A DNA stretch of 64,000 bases from Tritrichomonas musculus (taxonomy: Eukaryota > Parabasalia > Tritrichomonadida > Tritrichomonadidae): contig JAPFFF010000011.1 of NCBI GenBank assembly GCA_039105265.1, positions 558,001 to 622,000 of the forward strand. Direction: 5' to 3'. The notes under the pieces are model-generated. The model saw nothing but the letters and a program-made list of their open reading frames with translations, was not told the origin of the DNA and did no database searches. How positions within the stretch are numbered: position 1 is the stretch's first letter; every line of letters begins with the position of its first letter. A program made the translations under genes and the position numbers. Positions 36,244 through 46,186 of the stretch are shown here, piece by piece.

Positions 36244-37506
36244 TCAGAACATGCCTTCTTTAAATAGCTTTCGAAGGACTGTTATCAGCTTTGTATTTCC
36301 CACAGGCTTATTAATCATGTAATGATTTTTGTATAATAACAGATCTACAGTCTTGTTAAAATCTTTAGCCCAGGCTTTCTTTCGGGTATCTATTTTGATT
36401 TGCTGTTGGTCTCTCGTAGCATATTTTTCATCAATCCTCCTGACAATAAAATGGCATTTAAAATATTTGGCAATATCATAGATTAAAGTATTTGGTACCA
36501 TTCTTGTTTTTACCATAGAACGTAGATGATTTATCTCTTCCTCTGAGAAAACTTTTGATTGAATACATGCATAGACCAGGCAATTATCTTGATAATTTTT
36601 CTTCTCCACAGACTTAAATATTTGATATATAGTCAAATCAATATCAGAAAGATTGATATAGGGAAAGAATCCTCCGTCTGGTTTTTCTCTATAATCTTCA
36701 TCAATTTCTACTTCTTCTTCATATAGCTTTCCTTTATTATCTTGTTTATTGATTGTGAAGATGGTTTGTTTCCCTTTCTTTTTGTTTTGAATGAAGAGTA
36801 ATTGATATTTTGCTGGGATAAATACATTACCAATCCAAGGATTATTATCAGAATAATCATCATTTAAATCTATTGTACCGGAGATATGACCAATAGTTGT
36901 GTCAATATTTCGTGCCGATGAGATGGTATACCACTTATATTCCTCCCCATCTAACGACTCACTTTTTACTACCACGTTCTTTTTATTCTTCTTGTGAAGC
37001 TGCCTTAGGGTTTCAGTAAAGGCCATCCTCCTATCTTCATCATCTCCAATAGCTATTTCGAATGAAATTTCTTGATTGGCTTTCATCATAAATTCCTTCA
37101 TCTGCTTCTTAAATTTTGGCTTATCTTTAATATTTTTGACTCTTTCCTTGTACTCTTTTCTGGCTTCGGTCTTAGCTGTAGAGTACAAATCGACAGAAAT
37201 ATTTAATATATCCCTTTCTGCTCTGGCATTATTTTTGATGCTCTGTTTGTATTCTCTTCGTGATGCCTTTTCTTTTTGTCTGGTATTCTTTTGCCTGCGC
37301 AGATTGTTAAACAACTTATCATCACTTTCATTAAATGCCTTGATATAATCTTTCACTTTCAAGCCTCTTTTGTTTAATTTCATTCGAGAGATATTTTGTC
37401 TGAGCTCTTCTCGGAGTTTTTTTACGGTTTGTTTCCCTTTATTTTGGAATCCAGGGAGGGATAAAATTTGCTTCTTGGATAGTTTGGAAATGAGCTGGTT
37501 GTCCAT
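36244..37506 (-). CDS. N-terminal, OTU-like part of the PolB gene of element A
   Basis: The frame encodes 420 residues and ends 18 bases before the catalytic PolB frame. Residues 1-170 are basic and helical (KKQILSLPGFQNKGKQTVKK, later KEYKERVKNIKDKPKF), in the position where a terminal-protein domain is expected. Residues ~300-400 hold YQDNCLVYACIQ and LLLYKNHYMI, a D-x-C...H arrangement like OTU cysteine proteases. The D polymerase has the same order in one frame (DDCCFIYALQ, NKHYFL). Its protease role is inference. Promoter: TTTTTTTATCACTTTTTAATTT upstream. Confidence 0.6.
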   Translation of the reverse strand: MDNQLISKLSKKQILSLPGFQNKGKQTVKKLREELRQNISRMKLNKRGLKVKDYIKAFNESDDKLFNNLRRQKNTRQKEKASRREYKQSIKNNARAERDILNISVDLYSTAKTEARKEYKERVKNIKDKPKFKKQMKEFMMKANQEISFEIAIGDDEDRRMAFTETLRQLHKKNKKNVVVKSESLDGEEYKWYTISSARNIDTTIGHISGTIDLNDDYSDNNPWIGNVFIPAKYQLLFIQNKKKGKQTIFTINKQDNKGKLYEEEVEIDEDYREKPDGGFFPYINLSDIDLTIYQIFKSVEKKNYQDNCLVYACIQSKVFSEEEINHLRSMVKTRMVPNTLIYDIAKYFKCHFIVRRIDEKYATRDQQQIKIDTRKKAWAKDFNKTVDLLLYKNHYMINKPVGNTKLITVLRKLFKEGMF

Positions 37507-37579
37507 TTTACAATAAAATTAAAAAGTGATAAAAAAATATCACGCGAAAAAATTATAGCAGAACAGAAAAAATGAAGAT

Positions 37580-37726
37580 TGGGATTCAAGAATGGGATGG
37601 AAAAATGAAAATAGGATTGATTGAAAAACACCTAAATATTAGGCCTTTTATTGCCTAAAAAGTGCTTATATTAGCCTCTTTTTCTAAAAACCCCTACCCA
37701 TATATAATCCCATTTATAATCCCATT

Positions 37727-37758
<32 letters not shown>

Positions 37759-37839
37759 TTATAGTAATTTATAAACGTAAATATATACATCTATATATAT
37801 ATATGTTTTGAAAATTTTCGGGGAGCCAAAAAATGGGAT
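37580..37839 (-). repeat. 260-bp inverted repeat, right copy, flanking the PolB genes of A
   Basis: This is the inverted copy of 33,721-33,980. Both copies lie just outside the PolB frames (34,018-37,506), so a 4.1-kb PolB unit has inverted-repeat ends of its own inside element A. It includes a TA dinucleotide tract (about 37,728-37,752). Confidence 0.85.
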
Positions 37840-37871
37840 AAAAATGGGATTGGCAAAAAATGACTGAAATA

Positions 37872-38114
37872 ATTGAATTCTCCTCTGAATTTGGAAGAAA
37901 ATTGACTATAAGAACGTTTAAAAATATTGAATATTCATCGAGATATAAACAAGGCAAATTTCAATAAAGATACATTCAAATCTGTATGTACGATAGAGCT
38001 TTTTCAATATTGATTGAATATTTGAATTCTCCTCTGAATTTGGAAGGAACTTCTCTCTTGAACCATTCAAAAATATTGAATATTCATCGAGATATAAGCA
38101 AGGCAAAATTCAAT
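37872..38114 (+). repeat. Two 94-bp direct repeats at the right edge of element A
   Basis: Units 37,872-37,965 and 38,021-38,114 share TTGAATTCTCCTCTGAATTT and AATATTGAATATTCATCGAG. A related word (AACTCGATGAATATTCAATATT, inverted) occurs near 45,317, by relic C. These are probably subterminal repeats of element ends. Nothing else is seen here. Confidence 0.75.
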
Positions 38115-38185
38115 ATTTATCTGGCCACATTCATCCATATATTTATTTATCTATACGTTTAATTTTTTTTTCAAATAACATTTCA

Positions 38186-38264
38186 TGAAAAAATTTTAAA
38201 AAATAATTTGAAAGAAAAAATTTTAAAAAATAATTTGAAAGAAAAAATTATAAAAAATAATTGA
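38186..38264 (+). repeat. 26-bp tandem repeat array, left part
   Basis: About three units of ATAATTTGAAAGAAAAAATT (plus TTAAAA) lie directly before the 6.2-kb unit. The same array, in the same orientation, resumes after that unit at 44,499-44,575. The unit therefore appears to be inserted in the array. Confidence 0.8.
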
Positions 38265-39480
38265 GGATAAATCAAAAAAACCAATTCAATTTTTTTTGCT
38301 CTTTTCAATTTTCACTTTTTGTTAAGGTGCTTCTGATTCATTTTTTTTAAAAAAATCAAAAAAACCTAAAATCTTCAGAATTTTTCTCAAAAAAAAAGTT
38401 CCGTTAAAATCAAAAGCACCTAACCTTATATTTTCATTCAAAAAATACACTTTTCTTTTTATCAAAAACAAATATTTAAAAATCTTTTGTACAGAACTTT
38501 TCCAATAATTGTTTTTATTAAAATATGAAAAAATAATTAAAATCAAAGGACTCTTAAAAAACAATCCTTGATATCTGAGTTATATTTTTATTATTTCTCA
38601 TTAAATAACTGATTCTATAAACATATATTGATGTTAAACAATTTGAAATAGTTAATATTATATTTGATAGATATTATTTTTGCTGATAATTATTATTTGT
38701 ATAAAAAAATAAATATTCTACAAAATTTTCATTTAAATGATTCTATATATATTTAAAAGATGTATAGCAAGTACCATTTAATATAAAAAATCATTATTCA
38801 TTTTTGATAAATATTATCAAAATTTGAAAGTTGTCTTTTTTAAACAGTATATTCAAGCATATGATAGCAAAAATGATCCCAAAATATCTTCAATTTGCAT
38901 GTTTTTTTGCATTTTTCTGATATAAAAAGATATTGTCTTAATTTTTTTATTTACATTGTTTAAAAATAATAATTAATTTTAATATGTATGAATGTTAATC
39001 ATTTATTTAAAATAGTAATGAATTGTAATTTATATCCCAAAATATTTATACATTGATATTTGTATAGTTATTTTATTTTTGAAAACTACAATTGAAAATA
39101 TTTGAGAGTGTTTTTTATTTTTAATTATTCGCAACTTTACTTTTATTTATTTCAAAACTTAATTTTATATAGACATCTTATAAATATTTAATATATTATA
39201 ATTATTATTTATTCCTTTATTTACCTTCTTAAAAAATAATATAACAATTTTAAATCATTTTAGTTTTTATCTTATTTAAAACTTTATATTTTTAAATTAT
39301 TTATTGTAATTAAGTTTTAAAAAAGCAATTAGATGTATAGAAAAAAATATTATTAATTTTTTTTCATTTTTTATAAATAATTATAATGCTATTTTTTGAA
39401 TAGCTTATGACCAAATAATATCAGAATATTGTTTAAAAATATATGCTATTATATCTCAATAATTAATAAATTAAATTCTA

Positions 39481-39516
<36 letters not shown>

Positions 39517-39639
39517 AAATTAATATTTTTTTTACATTTTTTAAAATAGATGTGATTTGAAATACAAAAAGGAAAAAAAAAAACTTATATTTCAAATAAC
39601 GGGTTCATCATTAGTGGATTCATCATCAGCAACAAATTT

Positions 39640-40380
39640 ACCCAATTGTTCACAACCAAACTTATATAATGTATCATCTCAACGTATTTTACACATACAA
39701 TTCTACATTCAATCGCGCAGTTCACATAGATATCCCTCAAATAACTTGTTCGATATCGAATAAGATAGTGGTATACGTTAGGTGTGTGAGTTCTAAACGT
39801 GCGACCAGACCTAACCGCACCTATGATATCACTAGTGATAGGCTTAAGAAAAAAATAGATAGAATATGCTTTTTTTTTATTCATTTTACATCAAAACGAA
39901 CTTCATCACATTCATCCCAATCTAATTCGACATAAAGTATATCAAATCTTCTCACCGCTGTTATGATATCATTTTAAGTATATTTCATCTAAATATGCTT
40001 CTGCTTTTTCATGGTCTGTGTAGTCAGTTGATATAAATCGAAGGAAATGAAGGTGCAGGATCATCGCTAGGCAAGAATATTTTAACAATAATAACGCGTT
40101 TTTAATAGTTTACACCATTCAAATTAACCGTCAAATAACCTTCATTATGTTTTAAATCTTTTAATGGTTTAAGCGTCTTCTTATTTCTTATGATAAAAAA
40201 TTATTTATTTATAATTTCAAAGTAATCTAATGGACGATCACCATATTCTTGGAAGCCATGTTTTCTGGTATTGTTATTAAGAATATATCGAATACACCGG
40301 CTGTTTCTACGAGACACTTCTAAATGAGCATTGTGATAAAATAAACTCTCAACACACTCATATCTTCTTGTTTTTTAAAA
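39640..40380 (-). pseudogene. Decayed coding remnant, unrecognised
   Basis: The minus strand holds stretches with good coding look in changing frames: RRYECVESLFYHNAHLEVS and ILNNNTRKHGFQEYGDRPLD near 40,210-40,360; LKPLKDLKHNEGYLTVNLNG near 40,110-40,175; FISTDYTDHEKAEAYLDEIY near 39,975-40,040; FDILYVELDWDECDEVRFDV near 39,885-39,945; and DIIGAVRSGRTFRTHTPN near 39,775-39,825. A relative of the last, DIIVAVRSGQSFRKHSQ, lies on the plus strand at about 40,465-40,515. Several stops and frame changes separate these. I cannot name the family; a transposase or a host gene are both possible. Confidence 0.35.
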
Positions 40381-40587
40381 TATATGAATGCATGACAATG
40401 ATATCTACAATTCTAACAAGTATCCTCACAAGTACATTGAAAAAATATTTAAAAATGGCTTTGGTGACATCATTGTTGCTGTTAGATCTGGGCAGTCTTT
40501 TAGAAAACACAGCCAAACCTATACTACTAAGTTCTCTACATCATATGTTTCACATATCGTACATGAACATATACGTCAGAATCTCTA

Positions 40588-42096
40588 CAGGGTTGGACAT
40601 ACTAAATAGGAATTGAAAAAAAATTGAATAGTATCACTCATTCAATCTCATTCAATTTTTTTTCAATAGCGTAAAATTACCTTGAGACTTTTTCTGTAGA
40701 ATTGCCTTACTAAATGGGAAACTTTGAATACTGAAAATTATACATTAATTTTTTTAATATCTCAAAAAATTGCATAGTAAAACAAAATTAAGTGTCAATT
40801 ATATATGTAATATTTTATAGATTTTTATATATAATTATAATATATAAATTATTTAAAACGATTAACCTGATATCTTTATTTTGAAAAAATAAAATTTTTA
40901 AGAAAATTTTAATGAGAATATATTTTAATAAAAGTAATGTTACTTGTCATAATTATTTAACAACTGTGTTGCATGTGAATAATGTTGTTTAATAATGATC
41001 TACAATTCAAACTTTCCCAAATAGAAAGGCAATTCCTCAGAAAAAGTTTCTCTTTTAATCAATTTGGAAAATAGATATTTTAATGTTTAAAAATTCTACT
41101 CCAAAAGCGAATTTTGATCCAATAACTTTATCAGGCATGAAAATACCAAAGAATCATAATAGTAATATAGATAGATAATTTTCAAGTATAGTTAAAACAT
41201 AGTTAAAGATCCTTATTCGTTTTATGTTTTAAATAGATACAAGAAAAAGAGCAACTACAAGTATTTCTGACTTTATTTTGGAATAGGATCAATGGTAGAC
41301 TAATAATGGTGATCTATAAAATCAAAAAGAAGGTTAAAAAAAAATTATTCAATAACTTTTATTTTTTATTGCTCAAAATGTGATGCCATGTTTTCTCTTT
41401 GAATAAAATTGAATAAAAGGTCATAAATTCGATGAAAATACTCCTTATTATTTAAAATTAAAATTAGAAGCACTCAATGTTCATTGTATAACTTATAACT
41501 TTTTAAATAATGAAATTCAACGCAAGCTTCATATTTGCAAGTATATTTAAAACCAATTTTTTGAAAAAAAAATACAAAATATTTGAATATTTAATCTCAC
41601 ATAAAATTCAATATCAACGTCATTTCAACAAAACCTTCTCTTAAATATAAATTAAAACTATAAGAACAAAGTTTCTTGAAACAAAATATATATTGAGTTA
41701 TTAATAAATTTTTAAATCATACAAAATTTCCTCAGAAAGTTTCCCATTTAGAAAGGCAAAACCATTCAATTTTAGAGTGTCAAAATTCCCATTTAGTAAG
41801 GCAAAAAAATAAATCTAAAAAACTAAAATAAAATGTAAATATCTCAAATTTTTTCTGTAAACTTAATTATTTTTTTTTAAAAATAAATAAATAACATTAT
41901 AAATAATACATTTTTTTAAAATCGAAAAATCATATTTTTCTATTCAAAATTTCCCAAATAGTAAGGCAATTAATTCAATTTTTGGCGGGAAAAAACAAAA
42001 ACGCCAATAACCAGTTTGAATGGGTATTTAAAAAAAGTTTTTAAAAAGTGGATTGAGAAGATTGAGAGGCTTTCCCATTTTGCAAATCCAACCCTG
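40588..42096. mobile_element. 1.5-kb TA-flanked DNA transposon, non-autonomous
   Basis: It starts CAGGGTTGGA and ends TCCAACCCTG, with imperfect terminal inverted repeats of about 27 bp (CAGGGTTGGA, then T-C-AAAT-GGAA), and TA on both sides (40,586-40,587 and 42,097-42,098), as for Tc1/mariner-type insertions. The 18-bp word CCCATTTAGTAAGGCA or its variants recurs inside at about 40,703, 41,018, 41,744, 41,788 and 41,950 in both orientations. There is no long open frame, so it is a non-autonomous copy. It is inserted in the decayed coding locus of the 6.2-kb unit. Confidence 0.65.
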
Positions 42097-42098
42097 TA

Positions 42099-42260
42099 TT
42101 TTGCTTTCTACCTAGAAATTGTTTAACACAGGAGACAGTATCGATATAAGTATTACAACTAGTTCATCATTATCTATCATAATAGAGCTTCATTATTTCC
42201 CTCAATCGTGCTAATGCAATTTATAAACCTTTCTATATAATTATTACGAAACGATTTCAC
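42099..42260 (-). pseudogene. Short decayed coding stretch beyond the TA transposon
   Basis: On the minus strand YIERFINCISTIEGNNEAL (about 42,185-42,240) and DTVSCVKQFLGRKQN (about 42,100-42,145) read like protein, in different frames. They may belong to the same decayed locus as 39,640-40,380, interrupted by the transposon. Weak evidence; no family is recognised. Confidence 0.25.
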
Positions 42261-44498
42261 AATAATATATCCGATTACACCTATTTTAATAACTTATTTT
42301 GAGATTATCTTTATGGGATTGTCAAATATTAATAGTTCATAGACATAATTAAACATATATATTGAGTTCTTTGCCACAAATAGCATGTAACATGATTGTA
42401 GCCGTAATATAGAAGATTGTGTATTGCAGAAATATCAGTTATTAGTATTTTGGGTAGAATTCATATAGGATATAAATTTGTTTCATTTCATTTGGGGGCT
42501 TGTTTATATTATAACCTTTAGATAGAAATCTTTAGGGGATCTCTATATGAGTAAGTTATTTGGAGAGCTCCAGAAGTTGTTAAAGATGTACGGAAGATAC
42601 AAAGTATCTGGAGCACTGCTTAACATTACTATAATTCTATTTTATGATAAATTTATGAATGCTCCGTATTATTCTCTTTCAATCCTAATGATATTACATC
42701 AACTAATAGGTTATATATATCTGATCACTTCATTTAGAGGACTCAAAATATGATTAATAAATTATATATATTTGGATGTGAGGCAGTGATTGTAAAGTTG
42801 ATTTTTATATATTTAAATCTTTATATAATATCATATATTATTATTTTTATTAATAATTATTGGATATAAGTCAAAATATTGCATTTTATACTATTCAAAG
42901 AAATTGAATAGTTTACATGATCATATAAAATAAATAAATATCATTTAAGGTCTAGGAAAAAACTGTCTACTTCAAAAAAAAATTATCTTTTCTCCTAGTA
43001 GTTGATAACATTAAATTAAATTCATGATAAACTATTATTGATATGCATGATATGGGCATATATTTATATTTTAAATAATGTATAAAATAATTGATTATTT
43101 TTTTTATTATCCCTGTCATTTTAAATTCAAATAAATCTGTTTGCTTATATATAAAATAAATACTATTTATGCAAATAAATATTTGGGGAAATATAATGAA
43201 ACAAAAGATTTTTTTTTATAATCATTTACGAATCACTTTAAAATTTCATTTTCTGGCTAAATCGTTGAATTAACAATTATATATTAATAAACATACGAAA
43301 ATATATAAATTAATAATATTCATTTGACCAAAAATCATAAAAAAATGGATGATTCAGGATGAATTTTATTCAAATGCCTATTTTTCCTGCTTTAGTCAGT
43401 TATAAATACTTTATGAATGATTTATAAATTGTTCTTAATCTGAATTATTTGATTTATCAAAAAAATAATTAAAATGATAATTATTTATATCAAACCGATA
43501 TATTAGATGATATTATAAAGTAAATAGAATAAATATTGTTTATATAGGAACAATTATTATTATATAATTGTCAAAATTATCTATTAGTGCTTTATTTTTA
43601 AAAAATCCATAATTAATAAATATATCATTTGATGATCTTATTTATTTTGAATATTTAATAGATATAAAATACTATTGATATAATTATTATTAAATTTTTT
43701 ATTGTTATAAAAAGATATTTTAGTTTTTTTTATTTTTTATTTATCAATTTTATTATATTCAAATTTGAATAGCATTCAATTTATTTCTGATATATTTTTT
43801 CCTTAATATAAAATATGTTTAACTCATATAAAATTAATTGAAGAATTAAAAATTAGCATAAAATAAACAATGCAAAAGATTTGTACTTAATAAATATGAT
43901 TAATATTGATATTCATGACAAAAATAATTTTGGTATAATAATTAGCGACAGAAACAATTTTTAATAATAAAATTATTAAAAATATGTGCTTATATTTTTG
44001 ATATTTATATTATCCTTAATTATATTGAATAATAAATATTTTTTACAATCACACATATTTTAATTAAATCAATAATGTAAAATATACACAAAAAAAAGAA
44101 TTATTTGTACCGAAATGTTAATAAAATGTATTTTATTTTCAGAAAATTAGTATAAATGGTGTCTTTAAAAATCAAGATATATTGAGATTTTGAAAGTTTC
44201 CAATTAAGACCAAATTTTAAAAATATAATCAAATTTAAAAGAGTGCATATTATGTTTACTATTTAATTCGGCTTAAATTGTTTACAAAACAATGTATTTA
44301 TATATTGATTTAAGTATTTTTAATCTAAACGTAAGGTTAGGTGCTTTTGATTTTAACGGAACTTTTTTTTTGAGAAAAATTCTGAAGATTTTAGGTTTTT
44401 TTGATTTTTTTAAAAAAAATGAATCAGAAGCACCTTAACAAAAAGTGAAAATTGAAAAGAGCAAAAAAAATTGAATTGGTTTTTTTGATTTATCCCCA

Positions 44499-44575
44499 AA
44501 ATAATTTGAAAGAAAAAATTTTAAAAAATAATTTGAAAGAAAAAATTTTAAAAATAATTTGAAAGAAAATAATTG
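44499..44575 (+). repeat. 26-bp tandem repeat array, right part
   Basis: Three units of AATAATTTGAAAGAAAAAAT follow the 6.2-kb unit directly and continue the array seen at 38,186-38,264 in the same orientation. Confidence 0.8.
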
Positions 44576-45075
44576 CCGATTAGGTTTTGAATGCTCTTTC
44601 AAAAAGCCAAGAAGTGCCGATTAGGTTTTCTGAGCCCTCTCAATTCCAAAATCTTTGCCGATCAGGTTTTTGAATGAGCTCTCAAATCTAAAATTTTGGC
44701 TGATGATTTTTTTCAATGAGCTCTCAAAAATGAAAATTTTACTCTCAATTTTGGCTGTTTGGTATAACCAATTATATGTTTGGTATAACCAAGAATAATG
44801 TTTGGTCTAACCAAGAATATGTTTGGTCTAACCAATTATATGTTTGGTATAACCAAGAAGACACCAAAAGTTTTCCTCTGAATTTTGAGGCAAAGTTTTA
44901 CTCACAATTATGAGGGAAAATTTTACTCACAATTATTTCAATACCTCTCAAATCTAAAATCTTTGCCGATCAGGTTTTGAATGCCCTCTCAATTCCATAT
45001 TTTTGCCGATCAAGTTTTGAATGCTCTATCAAGAAGCCAAGAAGTGCCGATTAGGTTTTGAATACCTTTTCAAAA
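44574..45075 (+). repeat. Dispersed-tandem family of GCCGATTAGGTTTTGAATG
   Basis: At least six copies of GCCGAT(T/C)AGGTTTT(G)AATG, each followed by CTCTCAA or similar, occur at about 44,575, 44,616, 44,656, 44,965, 45,013 and 45,047. It interleaves with another repeat at 44,756-44,860. Likely subterminal repeats of relic C or a satellite; no gene is seen. Confidence 0.75.
44756..44860 (+). repeat. Five copies of a 21-bp repeat, TGTTTGGTATAACCAA
   Basis: Units TGTTTGGT(A/C)TAACCAA(G/T) are spaced by 20-22 bases. Each unit contains the near-palindrome TTGGTATAACCAA, a possible protein-binding site. Confidence 0.85.
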
Positions 45076-45086
45076 AGTCAAATTAT

Positions 45087-45169
45087 CGTACGTTTATTAT
45101 CGACCGTTTATTATCGACCGTTTATATTCGTACGTTTATTCATCAGTACGTTTATTGTCGACCGTTTAA
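45087..45169 (+). repeat. Tandem repeat of CGTTTATTATCGACC-type units
   Basis: Alternating TACGTTTATT and CGACCGTTTATT words repeat about seven times. No coding sense. It lies beside the C relic and may be part of its end. Confidence 0.75.
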
Positions 45170-45438
45170 TTTTCCTAATCTTTTGGAAAACTTGAAAGTA
45201 AAATATATAAAAAAATGAACATACCTGCTCATACATATTTTTTTAAACTTATTTAATATTTTCCAATATCAAAACCATGACCCCCTACTCACGCTTTTTT
45301 TCAAAAATCCCTTTTCAATAACTCGATGAATATTCAATATTAATTAAACTTCTTATAGTGAAAAATCTTGCAAATCCAATGTAGAATCTAAATATATAAT
45401 CAGAATTTAAAAATATCTATTGCTTCGTGAGATATAAA

Positions 45439-46167
45439 TCACTTCGTGAGTATATCATATATATCAGCATCCTGGGATGGTTTTATCTTCAGAGTAATGA
45501 ACAAAGGAGATTTTAAGATTACTGGCTGGAACATAAAGTCGACCAACCTCATTTCCAAATACTTTAACGAATCTGTATTTACTTTTACTTTTATTGGTTT
45601 TGTCAAATCATAATTCACCATTAAAGCTTCCTGGTCTATTATCATTGTATCAATATTTGCGATGATGCTTGGAGTATATTCTTGGTCTCCAATAGATGAG
45701 TGCGGTGCTACACCCTGCAAAGATACTAAATATAATTTATTGGCAAAATCAAGAATTGGCAAATCTGGGACGTTGCATTCAACTCCATTTGGAAATATAT
45801 GTCCAGGCTTAGTATTGAACAATCCAGTGATTAATTTTGCTCTATGGCTGCCTTCTTTGAATATTACAGTTTGGACAGGCTTTAAAGATATGGTTCTAAT
45901 ATTTTTGAAGGTAATTACAGTCTGACTTTCATTTAAAAATTTAACCAGATTTGCAAAAGAATAGGCATACGACTCCTTGAAATCAAACTTTATCTCTCCT
46001 ATAGGAGAGTCAAATATTAAATAATCATCATCGGTGGTTAACAAAATATTGGCTTTGGTATTGATAGACGAAACATAATACTTGACGAAAGGGCATTTCC
46101 AAGGAATATCTATATTCATTCTTACAGTATTATAATTCCCTGGCTGGCTCTGAACACTATACAGCAT
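45439..46167 (-). CDS. Penton-like minor capsid protein
   Basis: The protein has 242 residues. The C-terminal phrase LKYLEMRLVDFMFQPVILKS followed by PLFITLKI is the typical ending of Polinton and related minor capsid (penton) proteins. HRAKLITGLFNTKPGHIFPN and the strand-rich N-terminus also fit. It would form the pentameric vertices to which fibres attach, which suits its position back-to-back with the fibre gene, 19 bases away. The frame looks whole although the surrounding element is decayed. Confidence 0.65.
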   Translation of the reverse strand: MLYSVQSQPGNYNTVRMNIDIPWKCPFVKYYVSSINTKANILLTTDDDYLIFDSPIGEIKFDFKESYAYSFANLVKFLNESQTVITFKNIRTISLKPVQTVIFKEGSHRAKLITGLFNTKPGHIFPNGVECNVPDLPILDFANKLYLVSLQGVAPHSSIGDQEYTPSIIANIDTMIIDQEALMVNYDLTKPIKVKVNTDSLKYLEMRLVDFMFQPVILKSPLFITLKIKPSQDADIYDILTK

Positions 46168-46186
46168 TATTTAATTTCAGATTAAA

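Larger units (their letters stand above)
1..38160. mobile_element. Element A: outer Polinton/Maverick, broken, interrupted by element B
   Basis: This is a Polinton by gene content: rve-type integrase, FtsK/HerA-like packaging ATPase, major capsid protein, penton-like protein, pVI-like proteins and protein-primed PolB. Its left end is outside the window. PolB lies nearest the right end, as is usual for Polintons, so that end lies between about 37,840 and 38,160, but I could not find a clear terminal ACT or target duplication there. It looks old: about four or five genes are broken, and element B has landed in another. Base composition is AT-rich, like C and D and unlike B. Confidence 0.8.
38265..44495. 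mobile_element. 6.2-kb very AT-rich unit with 164-bp terminal inverted repeats
   Basis: Left terminus 38,265-38,428 and right terminus 44,332-44,495 are almost perfect inverted copies of 164 bp each, from GGATAAATCAAAAAAACC to AAAGCACCTAACCTTA. Flanking DNA is a direct 26-bp array on both sides. The interior is extremely AT-rich and holds decayed coding remnants near 39.6-40.6 kb and a 1.5-kb transposon. No Polinton gene is seen inside. It may be a non-autonomous or decayed DNA transposon, or a defective element of unknown class. Stretches 38,429-39,600 and 42,760-44,331 hold nothing I can recognise except AT tracts (one (TA)n near 39,484). Confidence 0.65.

Noticed and set aside
37769-38106. 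Two short minus-strand frames beginning with the same residues
   Set aside because: They are translations of the 94-bp direct repeats and carry no coding signal.
38322-38564. 80-residue minus-strand frame over the left end of the 6.2-kb unit
   Set aside because: It is read from the inverted repeat and adjoining A/T runs; the mirrored end does not keep the frame.
42547-42753. 68-residue hydrophobic open frame in AT-rich DNA
   Set aside because: It has no element-type start signal, composition is that of the surrounding AT-rich DNA, and no motif is recognisable.
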